Under the pieces are notes generated by a model. It did no database searches, was not told the DNA's origin, and saw only the letters and a program-made list of their open reading frames with translations. Shown here in pieces: positions 1 to 9,114 of a stretch of DNA of 64,000 bases (positions within the stretch are counted from its first letter, which is position 1; every line of letters begins with the position of its first letter). The DNA is from an uncultured Poribacteria bacterium (lineage in GTDB: Bacteria > Poribacteria > WGA-4E > PCPOR2b): contig OY282444.1 of assembly GCA_958296125.1 (NCBI GenBank), positions 3,877,623 to 3,941,622 on the forward strand. Direction: 5' to 3'. The position numbers were made by a program, and so were the translations under genes.

Positions 1-882
1 GATGTTTATATTGCCAACGATGCCGACCAAAATTTCCTCTACCGCAATAACGGCGATGGCACCTTTACTGATGTCAGTCTGACCGCAGGCGTTGGGTTCA
101 GCGAAGATGGGGAGGCGGAGAACGGCATGGGCGTTGACTTCGGAGATTACGATAACGATGGCCGCTTAGACCTCATTGTTACCAACTTTCAGGGGCAGAC
201 AAACACCCTCTATCACAACGAGGGGAACGGGCTATTTTCGGATGTGAGTTACGCGTCAAAGATTGGGACAATGAGTTTGCCTTACTTGGCGTGGGGGGTG
301 AGTTTCTGCGATTACGACAACGACGGTTATCAGGATCTGTTCGTCGCTAACGGACATCTGGACGAGAATGTTCAGGCATTTAATCCGACTGGGTTTTATG
401 AACAACCCAATCTGCTTTTCCGCAACAATCAGGCTGGCACCTTTGACGAGGTAGGGGTCGATTCAGGTTCCGGTATGCGCTTGGAGCAGGTCAGTCGCGG
501 CTTCGCCTACTCTGACTACGATAACGATGGCGATCTTGACCTGCTCGTAACGAACTTGAAGGGGATACCAGATCTGCTGGAGAACGGGGGTAATCAGAAT
601 GGGTGGTTAATCCTCAAACTCATTGGCACGCGCAGTAATCGAGATGCGATAGGTGCACGGGTCAAGGTAACAACCGGAAATCTAACACAGATTCGGGAGG
701 TTCAGAGTGGGTCCAGCTACCTATCGCAGAACGACATGCGGTTGCACTTTGGTCTGGAGAAACATCGCCGAGTCGACCGGGTGGGGATCCGATGGCCCAG
801 TGGTCTACAGGAACGGCTTGAAGGGGTTGAAGCGAATCAAATCCTCACGTTGGTTGAGGCAGCTATAGGATCGAGCTGGTAG
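1..882 (+). CDS. FG-GAP/VCBS repeat protein with ASPIC/UnbV C-terminal domain (5' partial)
   Basis: The reading frame is open from base 1, so the gene begins outside the window; an internal ATG at 127 is not the true start. The visible part holds repeated FG-GAP/VCBS-type calcium-binding loops (DYDNDGRLDL, DYDNDGYQDL, DYDNDGDLDL), expected to build a beta-propeller. It ends in a typical ASPIC/UnbV module: NQNGWLILKL, then GARVKV, QSGSSYLSQND, HFGL and RVGIRWPSG. Such proteins are normally exported, but the signal peptide is not visible. The precise function of the family is unknown; surface adhesion or carbohydrate/protein binding is the usual inference. A larger relative lies at 11889. Confidence 0.9.
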   Translation, partial: DVYIANDADQNFLYRNNGDGTFTDVSLTAGVGFSEDGEAENGMGVDFGDYDNDGRLDLIVTNFQGQTNTLYHNEGNGLFSDVSYASKIGTMSLPYLAWGVSFCDYDNDGYQDLFVANGHLDENVQAFNPTGFYEQPNLLFRNNQAGTFDEVGVDSGSGMRLEQVSRGFAYSDYDNDGDLDLLVTNLKGIPDLLENGGNQNGWLILKLIGTRSNRDAIGARVKVTTGNLTQIREVQSGSSYLSQNDMRLHFGLEKHRRVDRVGIRWPSGLQERLEGVEANQILTLVEAAIGSSW

Positions 883-1059
883 GAGCGGTTTGAGATTTTC
901 AAATCAAGTTCATCTATCAACTGGTCCCATACTTCCGCCGTTGCCTGTGGCTTTACCTTGGGGTGGTGTGTGTTAAGGAACAACGATGGTTGCTCTCTAC
1001 GGAATCGCGGGCTCTCGGGAAGGGTTGATTGTAGGTGCCCAATTCATCACTCTTTGACG

Positions 1060-2070
1060 CTACTTCTCAGCAGGCTCGCTGCCCTTCAATTTCGCGTTGT
1101 TTTCTCGGATCAGTTCAGCGACTGCCGGTTCAAGTGCTTGTCCCCGCACATTTGCCTTGCGAACCACACCCTCGTCATCAATGAGGTACATGCGCGGAAT
1201 GCTATTGATGCCGTACATCTCCGCCACCTGATTCTGCCAACCATTTCCATCAAAAAACTGGGGCCAAGTAATTCCCTCTTTCTCTAGATAACCCACCAAT
1301 GTATCCCGACTCTGATCGAGGCTGATTCCAATGATTTGGAAGTTCGCCTCTTTATATTTCTCGTAAACCTGTTTCACGTTAGGCATTTCGGCGATGCACG
1401 GTCCGCACCAAACCGCCCAGAAGTCAAGCAGGATTACATTGCCGCGATATTTCTCCAGCGACAGGTCGTCGCCGTTGAGGTCTTTCACGTTGAAATCAAT
1501 TGCTTTTTTACCAACCAATGCATCTGGTCGCCCTCTGTGTGAGGCTCTTGTCGGGACTTCGCCGATGCGGTTCTCTTTTTCTAATTGCAGTAACAGCTTC
1601 GCGGTCTTCGCAGACGCGCGCGAACCGTATTTTGGGTGTCCAGCCAATCGATGATACGCTCGATCCGCTTTGTCGTGCTGGTCGATCCGATCGTAGGCTA
1701 ATCCCATCTCCAGCAGAGCGGTCGCGAAATAGGTGGCTTTCGGATAATTTTCCACAAGCTGTTGATAAGCCTTAATTGCTTCCTCGGTATGCCCCGCCTG
1801 GGTCAGTGCATTGCCGAAGATGTAGTAGACCTGATCAATCCGTTTGTATTTCGGATTCTCCGCGATAAACGCACGTGATTTCTCAATCAGCATATTGAGT
1901 CCTGCCGATTCACTGTTCTGGAGGGCCATTTTATGGAGTCGCTTGATCTCTTGATACTTGTAACTGGTTTTGATTGAAGCCGCATTAACAAAAGAGACGC
2001 AAAGCACTGTGAGTATGCAACCAACTGCGATAAGTAAGGAGTAGCGGTGGAAGCCATTGTGAGAACCCAT
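1060..2070 (-). CDS. TlpA-family thioredoxin-like protein with N-terminal TPRs, exported
   Basis: The chosen start is ATG at 2070, preceded by AGGAGA about 8 bases upstream. A longer frame reaches 2250 but runs through a MITE-like repeat and has no signal peptide at its start. From 2070 the 336-aa protein opens with a hydrophobic signal segment (about residues 10-30). Two or three TPR-like helical repeats follow (about 60-165), then a TlpA/AhpC-TSA thioredoxin domain with the redox motif WCGPC at 221-225 and the cis-Pro loop SIPRMYLID near 290. It probably acts as a periplasmic thiol-disulfide reductase; the TPRs suggest a protein partner. It runs convergent with the VCBS gene at 1-882. Confidence 0.85.
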   Translation of the reverse strand: MGSHNGFHRYSLLIAVGCILTVLCVSFVNAASIKTSYKYQEIKRLHKMALQNSESAGLNMLIEKSRAFIAENPKYKRIDQVYYIFGNALTQAGHTEEAIKAYQQLVENYPKATYFATALLEMGLAYDRIDQHDKADRAYHRLAGHPKYGSRASAKTAKLLLQLEKENRIGEVPTRASHRGRPDALVGKKAIDFNVKDLNGDDLSLEKYRGNVILLDFWAVWCGPCIAEMPNVKQVYEKYKEANFQIIGISLDQSRDTLVGYLEKEGITWPQFFDGNGWQNQVAEMYGINSIPRMYLIDDEGVVRKANVRGQALEPAVAELIRENNAKLKGSEPAEK

Positions 2071-2093
2071 GGTAATATCTCCTGTTAAATTTG

Positions 2094-2191
2094 TAGGACT
2101 TACGCACTTCAGTTGTGGACACAGGTTGGGAAATCTGTCACCACGAGTGGGGTGCCCCCAAGATGCTGATTGCTCAACTGCGTAAGTCCTA
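2094..2191. repeat. MITE-like element with 13-bp perfect terminal inverted repeats
   Basis: The left end TAGGACTTACGCA (2094-2106) is the exact reverse complement of the right end TGCGTAAGTCCTA (2179-2191). The element is about 98 bp and non-coding. AATTTG occurs directly on both sides (2088-2093 and 2191-2196), consistent with a target-site duplication. It sits between the candidate promoter and the ribosome binding site of the TlpA-like gene, so it would be transcribed in that 5' leader. A second member is at 18683-18859. Confidence 0.7.
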
Positions 2192-2212
2192 ATTTGGTTA
2201 GAGTTAAGCATT

Positions 2213-2241
2213 ACTGTATCCCCCTTCATAGCATAGTGTAA
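2213..2241 (-). promoter_or_regulatory. Candidate sigma-70-type promoter of the TlpA-like gene
   Basis: On the minus strand TTACAC (2241-2236) and TACAGT (2218-2213) are separated by 17 bp. The match to consensus is moderate. It lies just upstream of the MITE-like element, which would therefore be in the transcribed leader. Confidence 0.35.
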
Positions 2242-2252
2242 CTGCGTCACTC

Positions 2253-2882
2253 TTATTGAGCGAGTGCCTGCTGATAGGAGTGATTCAACAACAGTTTAAT
2301 CTCTTCAACCTGCACGGCTTGTAAAAACGCTTTCACTACCTCCGGCGTTGACCTATCCTCATCTGCAGCCTGACACCAGTCAACCAACCGAAGGGCATCC
2401 CAGTCTTCCGTTTTCTCGATTGCGTCGGCATAACCTGCGAGTGAGTCCGATTTGGTCGAGCGCGTCCCGATAAGATTGGGATTCAAAGCAACTTGGAGCA
2501 GTGCTAATCCCCTCTCACGAAGCACGGCAAAGGTGGGATGGCCCCCAACGCGCCTAAACCAGTACTTTGCGTTGCTATAGTCTGGCTCACGGCGGTGCAT
2601 AATGCCGTGCCAATAGCTGCCCGTTTTGCTTTCGATACCCTGCGAGATTGTGTGCGACGCATCAAGCGCATCGTTCCAGAGTAGCAAGCCGCTCTGCATA
2701 GCGTATCCCATCGTTGAATCCTTAATGGATTGCCCATTAAAGAGCGTCTCTAATGGAATATCTTTAATTCGATGAGTGAGCTCGCTGTCCCACTCTTCGC
2801 TTGGAGCGAGTGGTGGCAGTGGGTCGCGGGTTTCGAGTTTCTGTACAATACTTGCAAGTGTCGATGAATATTCTGAGCGCAT
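2253..2882 (-). CDS. Conserved protein of unknown function, 209 aa
   Basis: The start is ATG at 2882, preceded by AAGGAGAGG. A longer frame to 3122 only shadows the VOC gene and is rejected. I recognise the conserved block [20 protein letters not shown] followed by FRRVGGHP as typical of a family in Planctomycetes, Acidobacteria and similar bacteria, but I know of no assigned function. No membrane segment or signal peptide is visible, so it is probably cytoplasmic. Near residue 145 the stretch VALNPNLIG is encoded by a copy of the dispersed repeat GATTGGGATTCAAAGCAAC (plus-strand reading), a likely insertion in the family fold. It is co-directional with the VOC gene, with a 67-bp gap. Confidence 0.75.
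   Translation of the reverse strand: MRSEYSSTLASIVQKLETRDPLPPLAPSEEWDSELTHRIKDIPLETLFNGQSIKDSTMGYAMQSGLLLWNDALDASHTISQGIESKTGSYWHGIMHRREPDYSNAKYWFRRVGGHPTFAVLRERGLALLQVALNPNLIGTRSTKSDSLAGYADAIEKTEDWDALRLVDWCQAADEDRSTPEVVKAFLQAVQVEEIKLLLNHSYQQALAQ
2474..2496 (-). repeat. Dispersed in-frame repeat, copy A (within the 209-aa unknown gene)
   Basis: GATTGGGATTCAAAGCAACTTGG on the plus strand. Read in the gene's direction it codes QVALNPN. It shares the core GATTCAAAGCAAC with copies at 6675, 12945, 13125, 26301, 26330 and 18727. Confidence 0.6.
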
Positions 2883-2949
2883 GCCCCTCTCCTTTCTGAT
2901 TGGCGCGAAAGCCGCCACGGTCTCGGTCTGGTTAGCGTTAGTGGTGCTG

Positions 2950-3420
2950 CTACGACTGTTGACCCCCCTCGGCGATGGCGAGCAACTCCTCATCTGACAA
3001 CTCAAGATTAACCGGCTCAGAGAGCGGTTGCGGTATCTTGTACGGTGTCTTCGCATAAATCTCAACAACATTGTCATCGGGGTCATAGCAGTAGATGGCA
3101 AGGGCGATGCCGTGACTGACAATACTGCGGAAGCGCACGTTCTCCCGCTTCAGTTGATGATAAAACTGCTTCAGGGTTGTCAGATCCTCCACGATGAAGG
3201 ACACCTGTTGAATAACCTTTGCCCCCGGTGGTGCGTCCCTGCCCGGGCAGAGAGCAACTTCATGGTGTTCCTCGTCTGGTTGTGCACTGAGGAAGGTGAT
3301 GTTACCGTCAGGGTCTTCGTCGGTAACTGTGAGTCCCAAGATGCGGGTATAAAAATCTTTGGACCGTTGCAGATCAGTACAGTAGATTCCCACATGGCCC
3401 AGTTCTTTAACGGCTAACAT
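2950..3420 (-). CDS. VOC superfamily protein (glyoxalase / extradiol dioxygenase type)
   Basis: A start at ATG 3420 has a strong AGGAGGAGA site; a longer version from 3459 lacks one. The 156-aa product has the paired beta-alpha-beta-beta-beta halves of the VOC fold. [20 protein letters not shown] supplies the first metal His, [16 protein letters not shown] the second, and NVVEIYAK the Glu. This H-H-E triad is that of extradiol (catechol-type) dioxygenases and related proteins. The substrate cannot be told from sequence. It is likely cytoplasmic and perhaps co-transcribed with the downstream unknown gene. Confidence 0.85.
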   Translation of the reverse strand: MLAVKELGHVGIYCTDLQRSKDFYTRILGLTVTDEDPDGNITFLSAQPDEEHHEVALCPGRDAPPGAKVIQQVSFIVEDLTTLKQFYHQLKRENVRFRSIVSHGIALAIYCYDPDDNVVEIYAKTPYKIPQPLSEPVNLELSDEELLAIAEGGQQS

Positions 3421-3533
3421 ATTTCTCTCCTCCTGTTCTGAAAACAACGAATTAGCCAAGTAGTTGTTGAGTCAGAAAGTCCTACGTCTGCTTACCCGCA
3501 GGGGGTTCGCCTCAATAAGATTGGGATTCTGTA

Positions 3534-3604
3534 GGGAACAATGAGTGTTGTTCCCTGTTTGTAAATGGAATTTATATCCACTCACCCCGAATGGGTGAAT
3601 TCAG
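3534..3604. repeat. Hairpin and dispersed CACCCC repeat in a divergent intergenic region
   Basis: The 343-bp divergent gap (3421-3763) holds a perfect 8-bp hairpin, GGGAACAA (3534-3541) with TTGTTCCC (3548-3555). It also holds a short repeat at 3571-3600 of the type TTTA-ATCCACTCACCCCGAATGGG, whose relatives occur at 45093-45117 and 61067-61092. The latter copy forms a small TCACCC/GGGTGA stem. A TATAAT box at 3708-3713 precedes the TSUP gene, but no good -35 box is at standard distance. Confidence 0.45.
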
Positions 3605-3763
3605 AATAGACACTCTTAATTTAGCACATTCTCCCCGAATAAGTCAACCTGCATAATTGGTGCCGAAAATTCTCGATTTTTTGCTGGATCAACTGAATGG
3701 AAATTGATATAATCGGGGCTGTAGTCTTTCAACCCAGCCGACGAGGAGTTATAAAAATAGCAA

Positions 3764-4522
3764 ATGGAAAATCTTTGGGAAATCCCGTTAATTCTCGTTA
3801 CCGGTGTCTGCGCCGGCTTCCTCAACACCGTTGCCGGCGGTGGTTCATTACTCACCCTTCCTGTTCTAATTTTTCTCGGTTTACCCCCGGCAACAGCAGC
3901 AAATGGCACCAACAGAGTCGCGGTGTTAGTGCAGAATGCCAGCGCAATTATAGGGTTCCACCACAAAGGCATTTCTGATTTTGGTTATAGCGCGCTCCTT
4001 ACCGTGCCTGCGCTTGTCGGAGCCTGGTTCGGCGCGCAGATTGCTGTTGAGACAGATGAGGTTATCTTCAACCGTGTTCTCGCTGGCATCATGATCTCGG
4101 TGCTACTTTTGACCCTTTTTAATCCAACTAAGAAGTTGCAAGGTGAAACTAAAAGTCTCAGTCTATTCCGCAACATCATCGGGGTGCTCGTCTTTTTTTT
4201 CGTGGGTGTTTACGGCGGTTTCATTCAGGCAGGAGTGGGGTTCATCATCATCGCATCCCTGACGCTGACAAACAGTTTCGATCTGGCTCGCACCAATGCA
4301 ATCAAGGTGTTTGTGATATTCTTTTACACCATCATCGCACTAATTGCCTTCATTAGATATGTGAATTGGTCTCTTGGGCTGACGCTTGCTGTCGGAAATG
4401 CCACAGGTGCTTGGATCGGCAGTTATTGGGCGGTTGCCAAAGGGGATAAATGGATTCGGGTCGTGCTTGTCCTTGCCGTGCTAGTGTCTGCAACAGGGCT
4501 CGTTTGGAAGACGCTCGGATAG
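3764..4522 (+). CDS. TSUP family membrane permease (TauE/SafE type)
   Basis: The 252-aa product is almost wholly hydrophobic, with about eight predicted membrane helices. It carries the family hallmark GFLNTVAGGGSLLTLPVL near the N-terminus and a second, related half (GVYGGFIQAGVGF) near residue 150, the internal duplication expected for TauE/SafE proteins. Members export sulfite, sulfoacetate or other organosulfur or organic anions; the substrate here is unknown. ATG at 3764 is the only start possible because an in-frame TAG lies two codons upstream. GAGGAG at 3743-3748 is rather distant (about 15 bases). Confidence 0.88.
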   Translation: MENLWEIPLILVTGVCAGFLNTVAGGGSLLTLPVLIFLGLPPATAANGTNRVAVLVQNASAIIGFHHKGISDFGYSALLTVPALVGAWFGAQIAVETDEVIFNRVLAGIMISVLLLTLFNPTKKLQGETKSLSLFRNIIGVLVFFFVGVYGGFIQAGVGFIIIASLTLTNSFDLARTNAIKVFVIFFYTIIALIAFIRYVNWSLGLTLAVGNATGAWIGSYWAVAKGDKWIRVVLVLAVLVSATGLVWKTLG

Positions 4523-4535
4523 GAAAGGATGCCCG

Positions 4536-4563
4536 GTAGGGCGCGCAGAGCTGCGTTCCCTAC
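4536..4563. terminator. Hairpin between convergent genes
   Basis: GTAGGG (4536-4541) pairs with CCCTAC (4558-4563) and CGCAG (4544-4548) with CTGCG (4551-4555). There is no U-tract, so this may be a dispersed palindrome acting as a bidirectional terminator rather than a classical one. Confidence 0.4.
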
Positions 4564-4611
4564 TGTAAGTCTTGTAAATCTCGGACGAACCAACGGCACC
4601 GGAGCGTGTCT

Positions 4612-7600
4612 CTAAGGACTTCCACCATTTCCATCAATCTGTGCCAGTAATTGCTCAACAGCAACGTCAAGTTGACTGTCTATCCCCTGTGCGGCTTCAC
4701 CAAGGGGGCGATTAACTTGAACATCAACCGGGCGGGCGGTGCCTTCCGTATTTTCACCTTCCAAGGTTGTGACTTTTAACCGGGGTAAACGGAAGATTGT
4801 GCCATCAAGTAAACTCCAACCCCAGGTCCAGATGACCGCCCCGGCTGTGGGCATACCTACCACTTTACCAAGCCCCAATTTTCGGAAACCTTCGCTGAAC
4901 ATCTCCGCATTGCTCCCGGAGTGTTCATTGGTGATAAGGATAACAGGCTGCTCCAAGATGCGATTGCCTGCAAGGTTTGTGTCTGTTGTCCTGATTAAAC
5001 CCCGATAATTCGATTGGGTATAGGCTCTGCGGTGCAAAACATCGAGGATAAAAGGGGCGATATGTCCACCGGGGTTAAATCGGACATCGAGCACAACCCC
5101 TTCCCTATCGTGCGTTTCAGTATCAAGGTCGGCGATGAACTTGAGGTAGGCTTCGTAAGACATCTCACGGATATGAACATATCCGAGCCGTCGTTCACTC
5201 TTTTCGTGGACGTATGCCTCATTCCAACGCACCCATTCCTTGTAACGGAGGTTTCGGTGCTGGCTGCTATCAATGGGTTGGACAATGAGTTCGCGGGCAC
5301 CCTCGGGTTGGGGTGTATCGTTGAGTTGGACAAGCATCCGTTTTCCTTGTTTTCGCTGGAGTTGTTCAGGTAGGTTGACCCCTCGGTTGAGGAGAACTCC
5401 ATCAACTGCAATTAGATACTCCCCAACCTGTGCGGGTTCTTCTATAAGCGTTAGCGGGGATTCGGGGATGATTTCGGAAATCTTGAAGTGCCCATCCCTT
5501 TCCAACGCCTCTCGATCGAAATCTGCACCGAGAAAGCTATCCGGTGCGTTGTCAGTCCGCCCCCCGGCACCGAGATGGGACGCGTTTAATTCTCCAACCA
5601 TGAGATTCAGAAGTTCTCGGAAGTCCGCCTGAGTTTGTGCCCCTTCCACCATCGGGCGAAACGTCTGGCGTATCTGTCCCCAATCACAACCGTGGAATTG
5701 TGGGTCATAAAATCCATCCCGAATCAACCGCCACGCTTCCTCGAAAGCTTGCATCTTTTCGAGATGAAAGTTGACTTCAACCTCTGCTCTCGTATCTAAC
5801 CCTTTCGCATCTCTCTCCTTCGCACCATCTGCACCCATCCCCACGGAATGGATGCGTCCTCCATCGGTGTAGTAAAACCTTTTGCCATTCGGCGTGAAAT
5901 GTACGTTACCTTTTCCGCCAGCAGTCCCTGTCAATTGCTTGGGGAGTTCACCGCGCTTATCCTCCTCAAGTGATAGACTCCACAGGTTCGGCTGTCCTGG
6001 CATGGCGGCGCGAAAGATGAGGGTTTTGCTGTCGGGGCGAATACTTTCAGCTAGAGCGTTGAGTTTGAAATCGGTGAGGAAACGGAGTCGATGTTTAATC
6101 CCTTCAAACTCGATTTCAACCGGCTCAATCTTCTCTTCGGGTTTCTTATCCTTTGCTTTTTTGCTCTCAGGGTCCGCTTCGTTTTCTGATTTGTCCGAGC
6201 CTTCAGTCGCTGGATCGGTTTCCTCCGTTTCGCTGGACTCCGTTTCAGGCGGCTGTGACTTATCTTGCTTCTCGTCTCCGTTTCGAGAGGCTTCGGTCTG
6301 AAATAGCCGATCAAAATCATCTTCTTTGAAAACCGGTCGCATCGGTTTTAGATCTACCCTCGCAATCTGTGACTCAGTGCGATACTGTCCCGTATTAAAT
6401 ATGATAAATTTTCCGTTGGGAGACCAGAGGATGTCATCTGTGCCGATATTGCTCAAGAAGGTTAGTTGCTTGGGAGCATTCGCTTCGATATGCTGTACAT
6501 AGAGGTTGTTAAAGAAGTTGGTATCCGTTGCGATAAAGGCTAGCCATTGGCTATCCGGTGCCCACTCAAACTCTGTTGGTTGAGGCACACCGATAAAAGC
6601 CTGATTGGTAATGAAAGCCCGCTTCTCCTCTGTTTCTGTATCCATCAGCCAGATTTCACCTTTGACACCGGTTGTATCGGGATTCAAAGGGACCTGGATA
6701 TAAGCAAGCCACTTCCCATCGGCTGAGAACTTTGGCGTGTATTTCTGCTCCGGTGAATCCGTGAGTTGTGTTTCCACCCGCTCTTTGAAGTGATATTGAA
6801 AGACCTCGTTGTGCCCCGTCCGATCCGAGATGTATACGACGCGGTCGCTTTCGGGGTGCCACCGCAACTGGCTCTCGCGGAAAGGGGTATCTGTCACCTT
6901 GAACGAATCCCCTCCCTTTTTAATTTTATCCCCTTTGTTTGCCAAATCTGCGAAGACCTCGCCATGCACAATAAAGGCGACCTTCTTACCGTCAGGAGCG
7001 AGTTCAAACTCGTTGATGCCGGAGGTGTAGCTATGATGCCGGATTGGGTTCGATTTTTCGTCAGTCTGAAGGATAATCTTCACCGGCTCAGTCGATCGGC
7101 TTTCAAGGTTCAGCCGCCAAATCTGAAAATCGCGTTCAAAGGCAATCCACTTCCCATCCGCGGAAATGGATGGACGCAACACCCGCCCATCGGTAAAGTG
7201 AGTGTATTGCTCGGTCTCCACATCGCCTTTTAGGGTCATATACCAGATGTTTTCCTCACCGTCGCGGTCACTTAAATAGTAAAGCCCGGTGCCGTCAGCG
7301 TTCCACATCGGTCTCAGATTCCTGCCGAGGTATTGCGTCAATCGACGGTGGTCGTTCGCCCCAGCTGCCTCACTGACTATCCAGATGTCGGAATGCCCAG
7401 AGGGGTGCTGTCCATGCCGCCACCATGGGGCTCCATTATTGTTAAAAGCCAACGTTTCCCCACTGGGTGAGATTGCTAGATGGTAGTGTATTTCCCGTGG
7501 ATCACCAGCGACTTGGATTGGTGTCCCTCCATCAATATGAATCTTATAACTCGCACCTCGAAGTCCATCATAATCGGAGGTAAAATAGAGCCATCGCCCG

Positions 7601-7923
7601 TCCGGGGACCAGCAAGCCGGCGGGACGGATTCGTTATGATAGGTCAAGCGTTTCGGTGGGCGGTTCGATTGAAGATGGATAGTGTAGATATTTCCACCAC
7701 CGGTGCGCTGAGACGCAAACGCCAGTTGTGTTCCATCGGGAGAGAAGATTGGATGTGAATCGTTGCTCGCATGAGATGTCGTGCGGCTTGCCTGTCCGCC
7801 ATCTGCGGGGACAATCCAGACATCCCCCGCGTAGCAGAAAGCAATTTTGCTCCCGTCCGGCGAGAGGGAGGGCTGCCGCAAATACGGTAAGTTCCCGCTT
7901 GCGGTTTTTTCATCGGATTTCAT
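4612..7923 (-). CDS. Tricorn protease homologue (PD40 propellers, PDZ, S41 peptidase)
   Basis: The 1103-aa protein resembles tricorn protease (about 1070 aa in archaea). The N-terminal half has many PD40/WD-like blades (SPDGSKIAFCY, SPDGTQLAF, SADGKWIAF). A very acidic, low-complexity linker (about residues 545-610, rich in E, S and D) follows, then a helical region with the Ser-His pair in NASHLGAGG, a PDZ domain, and an S41-type catalytic part with HSGSNAEMFSEGF (nucleophile Ser). In Thermoplasma tricorn the nucleophile is followed by Asp; here it is Asn. It probably degrades oligopeptides in the cytoplasm. The start at ATG 7923 is chosen; a TTG at 7986 is possible. The gene follows the enolase-superfamily gene by 55 bases and is probably in one operon with it. 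One blade near residue 410 contains a dispersed-repeat copy (QVPLNPDTTG). Confidence 0.9.
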   Translation of the reverse strand: MKSDEKTASGNLPYLRQPSLSPDGSKIAFCYAGDVWIVPADGGQASRTTSHASNDSHPIFSPDGTQLAFASQRTGGGNIYTIHLQSNRPPKRLTYHNESVPPACWSPDGRWLYFTSDYDGLRGASYKIHIDGGTPIQVAGDPREIHYHLAISPSGETLAFNNNGAPWWRHGQHPSGHSDIWIVSEAAGANDHRRLTQYLGRNLRPMWNADGTGLYYLSDRDGEENIWYMTLKGDVETEQYTHFTDGRVLRPSISADGKWIAFERDFQIWRLNLESRSTEPVKIILQTDEKSNPIRHHSYTSGINEFELAPDGKKVAFIVHGEVFADLANKGDKIKKGGDSFKVTDTPFRESQLRWHPESDRVVYISDRTGHNEVFQYHFKERVETQLTDSPEQKYTPKFSADGKWLAYIQVPLNPDTTGVKGEIWLMDTETEEKRAFITNQAFIGVPQPTEFEWAPDSQWLAFIATDTNFFNNLYVQHIEANAPKQLTFLSNIGTDDILWSPNGKFIIFNTGQYRTESQIARVDLKPMRPVFKEDDFDRLFQTEASRNGDEKQDKSQPPETESSETEETDPATEGSDKSENEADPESKKAKDKKPEEKIEPVEIEFEGIKHRLRFLTDFKLNALAESIRPDSKTLIFRAAMPGQPNLWSLSLEEDKRGELPKQLTGTAGGKGNVHFTPNGKRFYYTDGGRIHSVGMGADGAKERDAKGLDTRAEVEVNFHLEKMQAFEEAWRLIRDGFYDPQFHGCDWGQIRQTFRPMVEGAQTQADFRELLNLMVGELNASHLGAGGRTDNAPDSFLGADFDREALERDGHFKISEIIPESPLTLIEEPAQVGEYLIAVDGVLLNRGVNLPEQLQRKQGKRMLVQLNDTPQPEGARELIVQPIDSSQHRNLRYKEWVRWNEAYVHEKSERRLGYVHIREMSYEAYLKFIADLDTETHDREGVVLDVRFNPGGHIAPFILDVLHRRAYTQSNYRGLIRTTDTNLAGNRILEQPVILITNEHSGSNAEMFSEGFRKLGLGKVVGMPTAGAVIWTWGWSLLDGTIFRLPRLKVTTLEGENTEGTARPVDVQVNRPLGEAAQGIDSQLDVAVEQLLAQIDGNGGSP
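6675..6697 (-). repeat. Dispersed in-frame repeat, copy B (within the tricorn gene)
   Basis: The plus strand has ATCGGGATTCAAAGGGACC. In the gene's direction it codes QVPLNPDTT, the same strand and frame as copy A (QVALNPN). It falls in a loop of a propeller blade. It is less well conserved than the others. Confidence 0.4.
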
Positions 7924-7978
7924 GGATATGCTTTTGCCTTCTTCCGTTTGGAGTGATACTATTTTCGAGGGACGGTAA

Positions 7979-9070
7979 TTATTCAAAATCCCGTTTCATA
8001 ACCAGATACCTTTGAACCGCATCGTGATTCAGGGTATATCCCAACCCAGGGCGATCCGGCACCAGAAAACACCCATCCTCAAACGGAAAGTCTTCATTGA
8101 CTAGGGTATGCTCCCAAGCCATAGGCCCAACCATGTCATAGGGCTGAGTCAGGTGGGGCATACAGGCGGCCACATGCAATCCCATCGCTGCCCCCGGTCC
8201 ATACGCCACTGTTTGTGACCAGCCGTCCATGCCCAATTCATGAGCAAGGCGTGAGTGGTTAATCGCTTCAAAGGCACTCTGACCACCAACAATCGCGTAA
8301 TCCAGTGCCTTCGCTTGAAACCGCTGGAGGAGGTCTTCGCTGCTATAGACATGGTCTCCCACAGGGAGGTGGATGGTCTGCCGCAGACGACACCACTCAG
8401 AAAAGGTGCCCCCTGCCGCGCGTTTAGTTATCGGACTTTCTAGGCTCTCCATCCGATGGCCCTGCAAGCGGCGGGCAAGTTCTTGAGCCACCCAGACCTC
8501 CTGAAGCCGCCAGCGGATATCGGGGCGCACCGCCATATCCGGCAGGACCTTGTGGATAGCTTCGACGCGGTCAGTGACATAGCGGATGCGTTCCTCTGGC
8601 GTTGTTTCTCTGCTAGTGATGCACTTCATCTTGTAGGCGCGAAAACCGTGTTCCCATCCCCACTGTGCGTCCTCTGCTGTGTGCTGCGGTGTCTTGTAGC
8701 CTGTGCATTGGGTGACAAAGATGTGATCCCGGAGTTTACCGCCAAGCAAACTCCAGATCGGAACACCGAGTGCTTGACCGCGCAGATCCAGTATCGCCTG
8801 CTCAAAAGCACTCACTATTGGCGGTGTCAGGGCCGCGAGGTTAATCTTTAGCACATCCTGGCCCAACCATCCGTTTAGCGTTGCCTCAATGGTTGCCATC
8901 GGGGTGCCACGCTCTATCTGGGTGAGTCCTGTCAGTCCTTCGCTGGTCTCGACTTCCGCGATACCGTGCTCCGATCGTTGATGTGCTGGTTGACCATAAA
9001 AGTCGTCAGACCACCACCATTTTCGTTCAGGCACATTGACGATATAGAGTTTGATACGATCGATTTTCAT
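7979..9070 (-). CDS. Enolase superfamily enzyme (mandelate racemase / muconate lactonizing type)
   Basis: The 363-aa protein has the N-terminal capping domain and a C-terminal TIM barrel. Visible landmarks are the FEQAILDLRGQALGVPIWSLLGG helix, the base motif YKMK (KxK type), and three acidic metal-ligand positions in VRPDIRW, ESLESPI and PVGDHVYS. Such enzymes abstract an alpha-proton from a carboxylate, usually a sugar acid; I cannot assign the substrate. A start at ATG 9070 fits the conserved N-terminus MKIDRIKLY, with AGAGGA upstream. It is followed by the tricorn gene. Confidence 0.87.
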   Translation of the reverse strand: MKIDRIKLYIVNVPERKWWWSDDFYGQPAHQRSEHGIAEVETSEGLTGLTQIERGTPMATIEATLNGWLGQDVLKINLAALTPPIVSAFEQAILDLRGQALGVPIWSLLGGKLRDHIFVTQCTGYKTPQHTAEDAQWGWEHGFRAYKMKCITSRETTPEERIRYVTDRVEAIHKVLPDMAVRPDIRWRLQEVWVAQELARRLQGHRMESLESPITKRAAGGTFSEWCRLRQTIHLPVGDHVYSSEDLLQRFQAKALDYAIVGGQSAFEAINHSRLAHELGMDGWSQTVAYGPGAAMGLHVAACMPHLTQPYDMVGPMAWEHTLVNEDFPFEDGCFLVPDRPGLGYTLNHDAVQRYLVMKRDFE

Positions 9071-9114
9071 GATTGCTGATGTCCTCTGTTTTCAAAAACT
9101 GATTGTCAGCTATT

